This document shows positions 43,091 through 51,648 of a stretch of DNA of 58,263 nucleotides, one piece after another. Positions within the stretch are counted from its first letter, which is position 1, and the number at the start of each line of letters is the position of its first letter. Both the position numbers and the translations under genes were made by a program. This DNA is from Acholeplasmatales bacterium (GTDB lineage: Bacteria; Bacillota_I; Bacilli_A; Acholeplasmatales; Anaeroplasmataceae): contig JAFXXC010000031.1 in assembly GCA_017542485.1 (NCBI GenBank), positions 1 to 58,263 of the forward strand. The letters are read 5' to 3'. The notes under the pieces were generated by a model. It was not told where the DNA came from. It worked only from the letters and a program-made list of their open reading frames with translations, and made no database searches.

Positions 43091-43627
43091 CTATTTATTC
43101 TCCACAGAATAATATTCAGCAATATAATCTGCTATAGCTCTATAAGCCATAACTCCATCTGGTTTAAACTTCTTTGCATCTAAATCATCATTTTTCTTTG
43201 TGTTGAATTTAATATTACCACTTTTATCATAACCAATAAATATAATTCCATCACTACCAGCATCAATATCAGAACCAATTATCTTAGATACCTTTGATCC
43301 TTCGCTTTGTGATGATAATGCATCCTTAACACTTAAAAAATATGCTTTACCAGAATAATTAATATTATCAAATTCATTTTGAATTGTTGTTATTGCACTT
43401 ACACATGTACTATTTGTTGAAGAACCAATAATCAATACAAATTTTTTCTTTTCTTTTCTATATGTTTCTACCTCATCAGCAGTTAATACAATAAATGAAT
43501 TATCACTTTCAATTTCTGCTCCAGCCTTCTTAAAATCACTATAGAAATTATATCCACTACAGCTTGCTAATATAAACATAAAACCAAGTACCACAATAAG
43601 TGATAAAAGTTTCTTAAAACCTTTCAT
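43091..43627 (-). CDS. Lipoprotein with thioredoxin-like fold
   Basis: 178 residues from the ATG at 43627 (GGAGGATT upstream; an in-frame start five codons earlier is rejected). Signal peptide KKLLSLIVVLGFMF ends in the lipobox LASC, so it is a membrane-anchored surface lipoprotein. After it, KKFVLIIGSSTNSTCVSAI resembles a thioredoxin beta-alpha unit but with a single Cys, so it is probably not a disulfide reductase; bacteriocin-transport accessory proteins look similar. Substrate and role unknown. It stands alone with its own terminator. Confidence 0.75.
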   Translation of the reverse strand: MKGFKKLLSLIVVLGFMFILASCSGYNFYSDFKKAGAEIESDNSFIVLTADEVETYRKEKKKFVLIIGSSTNSTCVSAITTIQNEFDNINYSGKAYFLSVKDALSSQSEGSKVSKIIGSDIDAGSDGIIFIGYDKSGNIKFNTKKNDDLDAKKFKPDGVMAYRAIADYIAEYYSVENK

Positions 43628-43692
43628 TTTATAATCCTCCAAAACTAGAAAATTCTATATAATTATAAACTAGATACACCTTTATTTCAAGA

Positions 43693-45648
43693 TTAAATAT
43701 CTTCATTTGATATTAAATATTCTCCCCTATAATTAGAAAAGATATCAGGATATTTTTTATACTTTTTCAAAGGCTTCTTATACTTTTTAGCCTTATAAAT
43801 CCATAACTCTTCTAAATTCCAACACAATATCTCATCAATACCATCTGAATCAATATCATAAACCTCACATGATATATCAGGATGTCCATCATCAGGGAAT
43901 TTAACAACCATATCTAAATTACCATCAAGTAACCCACCATCTAATCCAGCATGAGTAAGTGCCAAAGTATTAACTCCATCATACATAACAGGTGAAATTA
44001 TGCTACCATTAGATTCCATTTCAATACTATTTATAATATCTCCATTACAATCATATAATGAAATAATTCCATCACTACCCCAAAATGCAGTTGCCATAAT
44101 TTGTAATCCATCTTTATTCAAATCATACTTGCCAATAGAAATCCTTTGAGCATGTCCTATTTCATTATGCTTATAAATAGCCCCATCTTTATTTATAATA
44201 TTCATGCCCTCATTACCAGAAGCTAAAATAAATTTTTCTTCCATATCATGCTTTAATTTACAGTAAATAATTTCATCAGTATGATCACTATTCATAGGTA
44301 GACTCCATAATATATTACCATTACTATCTACTAAATCATATCCTATTAATAATTCATCTTTTCCATCATTATCATAATCAAAAACATATGGAAAATGTCC
44401 AGTATTCTTATGATGATATCTAAATAAAATATTACCATTAATATCAATAGCCCAAACATTTTGATATCTATCCTTAATAATAATATCTCCCTTATATCCC
44501 AATCCTTCAAAATCAGCAACTCTTATCATATCAACATTTAACCTATAAAAAGGCTCATCCTTAACATTAGGATCTCCACTTATAATAGGAGTTTTAATTC
44601 TATTAAGTTCCTTTTTAGTTAATAAATCAATAATAATAACTTCAAAATTAACTGCATAAATAACTTCTAATCTTCCATCATTATTTATATCAGCAATTTG
44701 AAATGGTAAATCACAGCTTATTAAAGTATTACTAACACTATTATTAGCTTCACCAATATTCCATATTAAATTACCATCAGTATCAAATAATGATAAACAT
44801 GAAATATGGGCAAAAGAATCTCTAATATACCTTTTTTGATGTTGCGCAAATAACAAATAAGTTTTACTCTCATATTTGGCTATTCTTACCTGTCTTCCAG
44901 TACCATTTTTACCTAAATGTATCTTTTTTATACATTCTAAATGAGAATAATTTATTCTTTTATTATTAATTCTTTCCTCTTCTTGCTTTGATTTATTAAT
45001 ATGTTCACTATATTCATTATCATTCATACTAACTACTAAATTTGAATACCTACATAAAGATTTAGCTATAAATGCTATCTTACGTCCAAACTCAAATTCA
45101 ATGTTACCACTTAGAACTAATTTATCATTTAAATATACCTTAACACAATTATTTACAATGATTCTCAAATGATGTGTCTCATATACATCAGTACTAAAAT
45201 CACATCTATCAATTATATCAAATCTCTCTTCATATCTTTTAATTAATGCTATCTCTTTACCATTAATACCTACAAATATATTATTTCTTGAAGTAACATA
45301 ATTAAAGCCAATACCACAATAATTACTTAAATCAAATAATCTAATATCACAATCAATTACATACGAAGAAAATAGTCTCATCTTATGTGTTAAAGTAGGA
45401 TATACGTTAGTAAAAGCCCCTTTAGTATTATCTCCCCTATTTTGTTCTAAATACTTAATTCCATCTTCTTCAGTTATTAACCAACTTCCATCTAAACTTC
45501 TCCACTGATGAAGAGGAACCGGATCATAAAAATTCCCGTAATAGCCAGGATAAACAATATGATGGTACTCCCCTAATGCTGTATGTCCTAAGTCATAAGG
45601 AAACTCACCTGTATTAAAATCATTAAAATCTTCATTTATTATTATCAT
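43693..45648 (-). CDS. FG-GAP/VCBS-type beta-propeller protein, probably carbohydrate-related
   Basis: 651 residues without a signal peptide. The N-terminal half (about 1-215) looks like a concanavalin/LamG-type sandwich (WRSLDGSWLITEEDG). The rest is a propeller with calcium-loop repeats: DINNDGRLEV, DYDNDGKDEL, DLNKDG and DIDSDGIDEI. This arrangement recalls rhamnogalacturonan-lyase-type (PL11) domains, but no catalytic motif is certain. The lack of a signal peptide implies a cytoplasmic place or a non-standard export route. It is coupled to a HAD phosphatase (4-base overlap) and a WYL regulator. Confidence 0.7.
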   Translation of the reverse strand: MIIINEDFNDFNTGEFPYDLGHTALGEYHHIVYPGYYGNFYDPVPLHQWRSLDGSWLITEEDGIKYLEQNRGDNTKGAFTNVYPTLTHKMRLFSSYVIDCDIRLFDLSNYCGIGFNYVTSRNNIFVGINGKEIALIKRYEERFDIIDRCDFSTDVYETHHLRIIVNNCVKVYLNDKLVLSGNIEFEFGRKIAFIAKSLCRYSNLVVSMNDNEYSEHINKSKQEEERINNKRINYSHLECIKKIHLGKNGTGRQVRIAKYESKTYLLFAQHQKRYIRDSFAHISCLSLFDTDGNLIWNIGEANNSVSNTLISCDLPFQIADINNDGRLEVIYAVNFEVIIIDLLTKKELNRIKTPIISGDPNVKDEPFYRLNVDMIRVADFEGLGYKGDIIIKDRYQNVWAIDINGNILFRYHHKNTGHFPYVFDYDNDGKDELLIGYDLVDSNGNILWSLPMNSDHTDEIIYCKLKHDMEEKFILASGNEGMNIINKDGAIYKHNEIGHAQRISIGKYDLNKDGLQIMATAFWGSDGIISLYDCNGDIINSIEMESNGSIISPVMYDGVNTLALTHAGLDGGLLDGNLDMVVKFPDDGHPDISCEVYDIDSDGIDEILCWNLEELWIYKAKKYKKPLKKYKKYPDIFSNYRGEYLISNEDI

Positions 45649-46286
45649 AGAATCTCCTTTAACACACTAACATCCCTAACAATAGGCACAGGTGCCTCCT
45701 CTAATACCTTAATACTTTGATGTCCTGAATAATTTAATACAACATTAACACCCATTTTTTTACCACATTCATAATCATGAATTGTATCTCCAATAAGAAT
45801 TGATTTTTCTTTATTAATTTTATTCTTATTTATAAAATCAATAGCTACCTCTTCTTTGGACTTGGCATAAATATCACCATTACCTAACACATCATCAAAA
45901 TATTCATATATACCAAAATATTTCAATTGTTCTATCAACATACCAATTTCAGTAACAGATAAACATATTAATCTAATTCCCTTATTTTTTAAATATTCTA
46001 ATGTTTCCTTAACATTAGGATATAATTTACAATTCTTATAACCTTCCTTATATCTATATATGAACTTAACAGCCATACTCTCATAAGACTCGATATCAAA
46101 ATCTAATCCTGCTTTTATATAATAATCTTTAACAGGGAAAGTGAAAATATCTTTATACCTATCCATATCAACATTAGGCTTTTTTTGATCACTTAGTAAT
46201 ATATTTAACAATCTTAAACATAAATCTAAATCATCTAATAAAGTACCATTAAAATCAAAAAATATATTCTCAACACTATTCTTCAT
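45645..46286 (-). CDS. HAD-superfamily phosphatase (phosphoglycolate-phosphatase type)
   Basis: 213 residues. Motif I FDFNGTLLDD with the nucleophile Asp and the general acid replaced by Asn (DFNGT rather than DxDGT), motif II ICLSVT, motif III Lys in YAKSKEE, motif IV IGDTIHDYECG. The Asp-to-Asn change at the acid position is seen in some active HAD proteins. The cap is helical. Substrate unknown, likely a sugar phosphate given the neighbours. It overlaps the WYL gene by 11 bases and the propeller gene by 4. Confidence 0.88.
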   Translation of the reverse strand: MKNSVENIFFDFNGTLLDDLDLCLRLLNILLSDQKKPNVDMDRYKDIFTFPVKDYYIKAGLDFDIESYESMAVKFIYRYKEGYKNCKLYPNVKETLEYLKNKGIRLICLSVTEIGMLIEQLKYFGIYEYFDDVLGNGDIYAKSKEEVAIDFINKNKINKEKSILIGDTIHDYECGKKMGVNVVLNYSGHQSIKVLEEAPVPIVRDVSVLKEIL

Positions 46287-47223
46287 AATATTCCATCATC
46301 TTCCAAACAGTATCTTTAACATTATCTCTTAACCAATCAGGACTTAACACTTTACAGTTAGTTCCTAACGATAACACGAATGACAATATCATATCCTTAT
46401 TTTGCATATCACATTTAAAAATAATATGCTTATTATCGATTTCTTCTATAACTTGATTTTTACCATATACTCTTTCACTCATAACACTATTCATATTACT
46501 TATTTCTAATTCAACATGATAAAAATCACCATTTTTCTTCATAGAAAAATCATCCAAATAATCTTTTTCATTATAAGTTTTCATAATAGTGAAATGATTC
46601 CTTGTAACAAACAAATCATCTATTCTATTAAATTTAAAATATCCCATGTCATTAACTGTTTCATTGAAAGCCAAAACGAACCAACTACCATTATAAACAA
46701 ACAATTTATATGGATGAATTATATGATTTTTTATATTTCCCTTAGCGCCCTTATAGCTAATATCTACCTTCAATAAATTTTCGATAGCTTCATTCAATAA
46801 TCCATATCTCTTTTGAAGTTCTGTCTTATCCATACTTAATGGAAATCTATCAATCATAGTAATAGGAGTAATACTATTAGCAGCACTCAAATCAGATAAA
46901 ACTTTTCCGATAGCTAATCCAAATTCCTCATTTTTCATAAAATCATTCTTCTTAAGCAAAAATTCTCTTCCTTCAATTAATGCTTGTTTTTCTTCATATG
47001 TTAATTTTATAGATGGCATGGTAGATGATCTATTTAATCTATAACCACCATAAACACCCTTCAATGATTCTACAACATATCCACATTCTTCTATTTCCTT
47101 AACATATTCTTTAATATTCCTAGGATTAGTTTCTAATAAATCAGCTAAATCACTACTACTAATAAAATCACTTCTTGAAGACAAAATTTGTATTAACTTA
47201 ATTGACGCACTAGTTTTTCCCAT
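46276..47223 (-). CDS. WYL-domain transcriptional regulator
   Basis: 315 residues. An N-terminal winged helix (about 1-60, SSDLADLLETNPRNIKEYVKE) and a WYL domain (about 145-225, GSWFVLAFNE in place of the WYL core) plus the C-terminal WCX extension (about 240-315). WYL regulators bind nucleotides or other ligands and often control defence, repair or sugar genes. First gene of WYL-HAD-propeller, so it probably regulates its own operon. A 17-base inverted repeat (AGACAT/ATGTCT, 47284-47300) next to the promoter is an operator candidate. GAGGTG precedes the ATG. Confidence 0.92.
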   Translation of the reverse strand: MGKTSASIKLIQILSSRSDFISSSDLADLLETNPRNIKEYVKEIEECGYVVESLKGVYGGYRLNRSSTMPSIKLTYEEKQALIEGREFLLKKNDFMKNEEFGLAIGKVLSDLSAANSITPITMIDRFPLSMDKTELQKRYGLLNEAIENLLKVDISYKGAKGNIKNHIIHPYKLFVYNGSWFVLAFNETVNDMGYFKFNRIDDLFVTRNHFTIMKTYNEKDYLDDFSMKKNGDFYHVELEISNMNSVMSERVYGKNQVIEEIDNKHIIFKCDMQNKDMILSFVLSLGTNCKVLSPDWLRDNVKDTVWKMMEYYEE

Positions 47224-47249
47224 TTTTTCACCTCATAAACCTAATTATT

Positions 47250-47300
47250 ATTTTAACATTAAAATAATACTCTTGCAATAAATAGACATTATTTATGTCT
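47250..47300 (-). promoter_or_regulatory. Promoter and inverted repeat of the WYL operon
   Basis: Minus strand: -35 TTGCAA (47273-47278), 17-base spacer, -10 TAAAAT (47250-47255). Inverted repeat AGACATTATTTATGTCT (47284-47300) lies directly upstream of the -35, where an activator or repressor could bind. Confidence 0.7.
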
Positions 47301-47315
47301 AATAAAAAATAAAAA

Positions 47316-48002
47316 TCCACGTCTAAAGGCGTGGTTTTTCACAACGGCTCCAAGCCTTGTTACTGGCGGCCCCGATTTCAGGGCCTTTTTGTTTGCCAAT
47401 TGCCTTTGACACTCTTACTTACCCGTAAACGGGTCTTTATACTCCTTCAGGCTCTTCTTGTCTTCCAGTTGGTCTTCCAATTCTTGATTCTTGATGTAGT
47501 TTTGAACTGTCTTCTTGTTCAGACCAACTGTCGATACATAGTATCCTTCGGCCCAGAAGTGCCTGCTTCCGTAGTTGTATTTCAGGTTGGCATGCTCTTC
47601 AAATATCATCAAACTACTTTTACCTTTCAAATACCCCATGAAAGATGATACTGCTAATTTTGGTGGTATCTTCACAAGCATATGTATGTGGTCACTCATT
47701 GCATGAGCTTCCACTATTTCGACTCCTTTGTATGCACAAAGTCGTCTAATGTACTTTCCTATATCTGATCTTAGTTTTGCATATATAGCTTTACGCCTAT
47801 ATTTCGGCGTAAAGACTATGTGATACTGGCAATTCCACCTTGTATGTGATAAACTACTTGTGTCATCGTTCTTAATGTTTGACATAAAAATCTTTCCTTT
47901 CTTGAGTGTAGGCAATTGGACACTGCCATTATACCATATTGGAAAGATTTTTATTTTTTACCAAAGCTATAAGCACCTATGGTCACACCCGCAGAGCAGG
48001 TG
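47316..48002 (-). mobile_element. IS200-type element (tnpA only)
   Basis: Subterminal hairpins flank tnpA: CCACG...CGTGG at 47316-47334 and CACCT...AGGTG at 47974-48002 (with ACACCCGCAGAGC between). No tnpB accessory gene is present. A strong GGCCC/GGGCC hairpin lies near 47366-47384. The DNA inside has a clearly higher G+C content and different codon use than the surroundings, a sign of transfer. Exact cleavage sites are not determined. Confidence 0.85.
47415..47885 (-). CDS. tnpA: IS200/IS605-family transposase TnpA (Y1 HUH)
   Basis: 156 residues from the ATG at 47885, preceded by AAAGGAAAG; an in-frame start ten codons upstream is weaker. HUH motif SDHIHML and the catalytic Tyr in the C-terminal helix (the YYVSTVGLNKKTVQNYIKNQ region). 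CQYHIVFTPKYRRK is the family's N-terminal signature. It moves single-stranded DNA by peel-and-paste. It appears intact. Confidence 0.96.
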   Translation of the reverse strand: MSNIKNDDTSSLSHTRWNCQYHIVFTPKYRRKAIYAKLRSDIGKYIRRLCAYKGVEIVEAHAMSDHIHMLVKIPPKLAVSSFMGYLKGKSSLMIFEEHANLKYNYGSRHFWAEGYYVSTVGLNKKTVQNYIKNQELEDQLEDKKSLKEYKDPFTGK

Positions 48003-48035
48003 GTTTTATTTTACTCTTCGAGCAACATAATAAAA

Positions 48036-48057
48036 AGCAAAGCATAAATGCCTTGCT
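48036..48057 (-). terminator. Terminator of the secreted-protein/lipoprotein group
   Basis: Stem AGCAAAGC/GCCTTGCT with one G-T pair and a 6-base loop; TTTTTATTA follows on the minus strand. Confidence 0.78.
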
Positions 48058-48062
48058 AAAAA

Positions 48063-48389
48063 TTAATGAAATGATCCCCAAGAAATATCATCATCATATA
48101 CATCATCATTTGATGTGATTGGAACTATTTGACTTGATGTTGTACTTGCTTCACTAGATGTTTCTACACTAGTTGTAGGTTTTACATCACTACTAGATTC
48201 AACAGGTTCTTCTTTTGTAGTTGTAGGTATAACATCAGTATTTGATGTTACATTTTTACTTGTTTCTTGTGTATCACTAGATGTTATATTGCTAGTAGGT
48301 AAAATTGTAGTAGTTGATGTATTTGGATTTAAATTACATCCTACAAGAAATAATAAAAATATTGGAATTATAAATAATAATTTCTTCAT
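48063..48389 (-). CDS. Ser/Thr-rich lipoprotein
   Basis: 108 residues. Signal peptide KKLLFIIPIFLLF with lipobox FLVGC, then about 75 residues dominated by Ser, Thr, Val and Glu (TSSEASTTSSQIVPIT), and an acidic tail DDVYDDDISWGSFH. It looks like a flexible surface spacer with a short functional C-terminus. A clear ribosome site is missing directly upstream, so it may be translated by coupling to the 39-aa ORF that ends 8 bases before. Function unknown. Confidence 0.72.
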   Translation of the reverse strand: MKKLLFIIPIFLLFLVGCNLNPNTSTTTILPTSNITSSDTQETSKNVTSNTDVIPTTTKEEPVESSSDVKPTTSVETSSEASTTSSQIVPITSNDDVYDDDISWGSFH

Positions 48390-48397
48390 AATTATTT

Positions 48398-48517
48398 TTA
48401 AAAATATTTATCTCCATCTGTAATTATTTCATCTACATCGGCAACTTGTGATGCAGCTATAACATCTTCTAATTCAATTTCTTCATCTATAATTATTGGT
48501 TTAACATAATCTTTCAT
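48398..48517 (-). CDS. 39-aa acidic peptide between two exported-protein genes
   Basis: An ORF of 39 codons starting MKDYVKPIIIDEEIELEDVI and ending in ITDGDKYF. AGGAGGG lies 7 bases before the ATG, a better ribosome site than either neighbour has. The KP-I-x-D-E-E-I-E-L-E-D-V-I-A-A-S start resembles short Firmicutes peptides with acidic leader-like segments followed by a small variable core. No modification enzyme or exporter is adjacent, so a RiPP role is only a possibility. Confidence 0.6.
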   Translation of the reverse strand: MKDYVKPIIIDEEIELEDVIAASQVADVDEIITDGDKYF

Positions 48518-48532
48518 TATAATCCCTCCTAA

Positions 48533-50191
48533 CTAAATAGTCACAGAGCTTGATTCATAAGATACATCATTATATGTTATAGTAGCTTTAACTGTATTAC
48601 CACTATATTTAGATGTTGTTAATCTTAATACAAATACTACATAATATTCAGTTGGATTAACAGCATTATCAAATGTATGAGATTCACCATATACATTCGC
48701 AACATATGTAGAACCTGATTGAGTGATTCTCTTAACTACATATGGTGTATAATTAACAGTTTTAGGCTCTTTGTCAGTATAATTCATTGTTATTGAGAAA
48801 GTTACATCTGTAGCATTAATTTCAACATCACTATTAATAATTGATACAAATCTAATATATGTATATGTTTCATTTTTTGCTTCTTGAACTAATGGTAATA
48901 CTTCAGGAATAAATTCCATTGAATAAAATGCAAGATAATTTGTACCACCAAAATAATATGTACCAGCTGAATCAATAGAATAAGTTATATCTCTTCTATC
49001 TGTTTGGGCATTATTGTTTCCTTCTTTTGTCCAATTAACATTACCAGAAATAGCTTCAATATTATTATCATTAGAATCAATTAATTTAGCTGTTGTAGCA
49101 TAAGGCCAAGTTCCACTAACATTAACAATAAGTTTGCCTTTAGCTGGTAAATTTAATTTAACTCCTCCATAAGTATTTGATACTTCACCTATAGCGACAA
49201 AATGATACTGACTATTAATATTTGTACCAGCCATAAGTGTAAAAACATCATTTAATTCTTCATTAACAAAACGATATGGTCTTTCAGGATAGTCTTTAGT
49301 GGAATTATATAGTTCATAAATTGTATGTGAAGTTATTGCATATTTACCTTTATCAAAAGAGCCATTGTCATCCCATTTAACATATAATTCCATATCTTCA
49401 GTTACATATGTATTTTCATAATCAAATGCATTTTCAAAATTTTCATCTAAATAATAACCACCAAATGAATAACAAGGTCTATTTTTAGCTTTTAAATAAA
49501 TATCTACAGGTACTTCTACGACGCTAGTTTCTCCCCTATCATGAATTGTTACATTATGTGTGATTGAACCTTTTGTTACTTTAAATCCTAATAAAACTAA
49601 AGTTTTCATTGATTGAGTACCTAAATAAAATGTTCCTGTTTCGTCAAAAGTTATTGTTTCCTTTTTTACATCCGTTGCCTTGACTTTAACATCAGAATAT
49701 CTGACAATAGCTTCATATGATGAATTTCTTAAAATTAAAGGTGCAGTAATTTCAGCTGAAGCATTGGTAGTATATGTATCTTGGTTTTCTGTAATACAAT
49801 AATAAACATCAACTTTTACACCAGGATTATAGACTTCCATTTTAATTTGATTTTGACTAAAATTACTATAATATTGAGCTACTATTGCATAATCAAATGT
49901 ATATGAACCATCATCTTCTACATATGTAGCAGTACCACCTGCTGGTCTAACAGGTACTACATAATAAGTAGTCTGATTTAAATATTCATTTTCAAAACTT
50001 TTTATAATTATTTGCTCATTATCCTCATAAAGATTCTTTCTTGGCTCAAGTGCTTCACCACCATTAGAATCCGCTTTAAAATCTAAATCTAAATTCAATT
50101 CTTCTGCTTTTACATTACTAGTAATGGATATAAATAACCCAAAAGTAATTACAATTGCAATAACAATAAAAAATCTTTTAATTTTACTCAT
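48533..50191 (-). CDS. Secreted protein with an InlB-type B-repeat
   Basis: 552 residues. Signal peptide about 1-29 (RFFIVIAIVITFGLFISI, cleavage near VKA). The middle contains one Listeria-Bacteroides B-repeat (GGYYLDENFENAFDY then YVTEDMELYVKW, about 245-275) and beta-rich segments on both sides with TGTFYLGTQSMK and AGTYYFGGTNYLAFYSMEF, two copies of a similar unit. No LPXTG or C-terminal anchor, so it is released or held by its lipoprotein neighbour. The second Met (50191) is used because GGAGG is too close to the first. Probable adhesin or ligand-binding surface protein. Confidence 0.8.
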   Translation of the reverse strand: MSKIKRFFIVIAIVITFGLFISITSNVKAEELNLDLDFKADSNGGEALEPRKNLYEDNEQIIIKSFENEYLNQTTYYVVPVRPAGGTATYVEDDGSYTFDYAIVAQYYSNFSQNQIKMEVYNPGVKVDVYYCITENQDTYTTNASAEITAPLILRNSSYEAIVRYSDVKVKATDVKKETITFDETGTFYLGTQSMKTLVLLGFKVTKGSITHNVTIHDRGETSVVEVPVDIYLKAKNRPCYSFGGYYLDENFENAFDYENTYVTEDMELYVKWDDNGSFDKGKYAITSHTIYELYNSTKDYPERPYRFVNEELNDVFTLMAGTNINSQYHFVAIGEVSNTYGGVKLNLPAKGKLIVNVSGTWPYATTAKLIDSNDNNIEAISGNVNWTKEGNNNAQTDRRDITYSIDSAGTYYFGGTNYLAFYSMEFIPEVLPLVQEAKNETYTYIRFVSIINSDVEINATDVTFSITMNYTDKEPKTVNYTPYVVKRITQSGSTYVANVYGESHTFDNAVNPTEYYVVFVLRLTTSKYSGNTVKATITYNDVSYESSSVTI

Positions 50192-50292
50192 AAACATAGC
50201 CTCCCTAAATATGATAAAATATTAACTTTTTCTTAGTATTTATATCTTCCCATTTTATAAACCTTAATTTAAATTATTATAACATTTTAAGC

Positions 50293-50309
50293 GCAACAAA
50301 AGTGCAACA
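50293..50309. repeat. TGTTGC direct repeats upstream of the secreted-protein gene
   Basis: On the minus strand TGTTGC occurs twice (50304-50309 and 50293-50298), 11 bases apart or one helical turn, just upstream of a TATAAT. The spacing is typical of a dimeric response-regulator site. Confidence 0.4.
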
Positions 50310-50338
50310 TTGTTTTTCTAATTCAAACAAAATTAAAA

Positions 50339-50364
50339 AATTGCTCATAAAATTATGAGCAATT
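50339..50364 (-). terminator. trxB-trxA operon terminator
   Basis: 11-bp perfect stem AATTGCTCATA/TATGAGCAATT, 4-base loop, then TTTTTAATTTTG on the minus strand. Confidence 0.88.
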
Positions 50365-50382
50365 AATTAAAATATTATTTTA

Positions 50383-50685
50383 TTATTTATATTGGTCAAC
50401 GAAATTCTTCATTTGGTCAAATGGCTTAAATCCTACAGATCTAGCTACTTCCTTACCATCCTTAACCAAAATTACACAAGGAATACTTGATACACCAAAT
50501 TCTTCAGCGAATTCTGGATTATCATCAACGTCAACTCCATAAAATTCTACATCATTATATTCACCCTCAAGCTTTTCTAAAACTGGCTTAAGCATTCTAC
50601 ATGGACCACACCATGTAGCGTTCATATCTACTACAGATACTCCTGTTCTATTCTTTAATTCATTTAATGTTAAATTAGTTTTCAT
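50383..50685 (-). CDS. trxA: Thioredoxin
   Basis: 100 residues. Active site ATWCGPCRM (C26 and C29), cis-Pro in SSIPCVILVK. A third Cys follows the cis-Pro, which is unusual. AGGAGGAAT precedes the ATG, which lies 11 bases inside the end of the reductase gene. Reduces cytoplasmic disulfides, with electrons presumably from the adjacent reductase. Confidence 0.96.
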   Translation of the reverse strand: MKTNLTLNELKNRTGVSVVDMNATWCGPCRMLKPVLEKLEGEYNDVEFYGVDVDDNPEFAEEFGVSSIPCVILVKDGKEVARSVGFKPFDQMKNFVDQYK

Positions 50686-51544
50686 TTTTATTCCTCCTTA
50701 ATTCATCTAAAAAGCTAACTACACTAATAGCTGCGACATTTCCTTCTCCAGCAGCTTTAATATATTGATATGGCTTACCTACAATATCACCAGCAGCGAA
50801 TACGCCTCTTAAATTTGTTTTCATAAGCCTATCTACCTTAATATGACTTCCATCCATTTCAATACCATATAATAAATATGATAATGGTACTGATTTTCTT
50901 AAAATAAATATTCCATCTACACTATATTCATTCTTATCTGTAATAAGAACTCTTTTCTTATCTACCTTCTTTATTTCAACTGGTTTTTCATTTACTACTT
51001 CTATATTACAACGATTTTCCAAATTATTATCATAAAGTGGAATTAATTTTAAATTTGAAACAACTTCACTTAAGAAATTAACTTCATCAAGCTCATCTGC
51101 ACTATCAACTATAGTAATAATATCCTTATTTTTATATAGTTGTGCATCACATGTAGCACAATATGAAATACCATTTCCTAATAATTCATTTTCACCAATA
51201 TATGGCTTTTCCATTTTTACACCAGTTGCGATAATGATACTTTTAGCCTCATACATCTCTTCTTTTCCTTGAAGTGCATAATAATCACCCATATCATATA
51301 TTTGAATAATCATATCATTTGTAATATTTATATCCATTAATTTAATATGATTTAAAAATGCATTTTGAAAATCATTTCCTAAGATATTTGGTAAGCCTAA
51401 ATAATTTTTAATCTCGTGAGCTTTATATACCTTCTCACTAGATAAATTAGATCCAATTAATATAAAATTTTTATTTCTAGCTTTTAATGTTAAAGCTGCC
51501 TCAAGTCCTGCAGGTCCTGTACCTATAATAGCACAATCATACAT
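50675..51544 (-). CDS. Thioredoxin-reductase-like flavoprotein lacking the NADPH motif
   Basis: 289 residues, shorter than normal TrxB (about 310). FAD site IGTGPAGLEAAL (7-18) and C-terminal GVFAAGDIVGKPYQYIKAAGEG; redox pair CATC (C129, C132). Where TrxB has the NADPH loop GGGxSA, this protein reads ITIVDSADELDEV (143-155), and the HRR motif for the 2'-phosphate is absent. It could take electrons from ferredoxin or flavodoxin, as in the clostridial ferredoxin-dependent flavin thioredoxin reductases. The adjacent trxA is the likely partner. Confidence 0.88.
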   Translation of the reverse strand: MYDCAIIGTGPAGLEAALTLKARNKNFILIGSNLSSEKVYKAHEIKNYLGLPNILGNDFQNAFLNHIKLMDINITNDMIIQIYDMGDYYALQGKEEMYEAKSIIIATGVKMEKPYIGENELLGNGISYCATCDAQLYKNKDIITIVDSADELDEVNFLSEVVSNLKLIPLYDNNLENRCNIEVVNEKPVEIKKVDKKRVLITDKNEYSVDGIFILRKSVPLSYLLYGIEMDGSHIKVDRLMKTNLRGVFAAGDIVGKPYQYIKAAGEGNVAAISVVSFLDELRRNKNEN

Positions 51545-51574
51545 ACTACCCCTCCTTTAATAGCTTACAATTAT

Positions 51575-51603
51575 ATTGTATACAATTGATTGCTATTTGT
51601 CAA
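51575..51603 (-). promoter_or_regulatory. Promoter of the reductase-trxA operon
   Basis: Minus strand: -35 TTGACA (51598-51603), 17-base spacer, -10 TACAAT (51575-51580). Confidence 0.8.
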
Positions 51604-51620
51604 TATTATTTTTAAAGTAA

Positions 51621-51642
51621 ATGAGGCTATTGCTAGCCTCAT
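51621..51642 (-). terminator. Terminator of the 397-aa membrane protein gene
   Basis: 9-bp stem ATGAGGCTA/TAGCCTCAT with a 4-base loop; a modest T tract follows on the minus strand. Confidence 0.7.
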
Positions 51643-51648
51643 CATATA

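Noticed and set aside
47331..47648. Plus-strand ORF of 105 codons over the IS200 end
   Set aside because: It is antisense to tnpA and the terminal hairpins; Leu/Val-rich low-complexity translation without a ribosome site.
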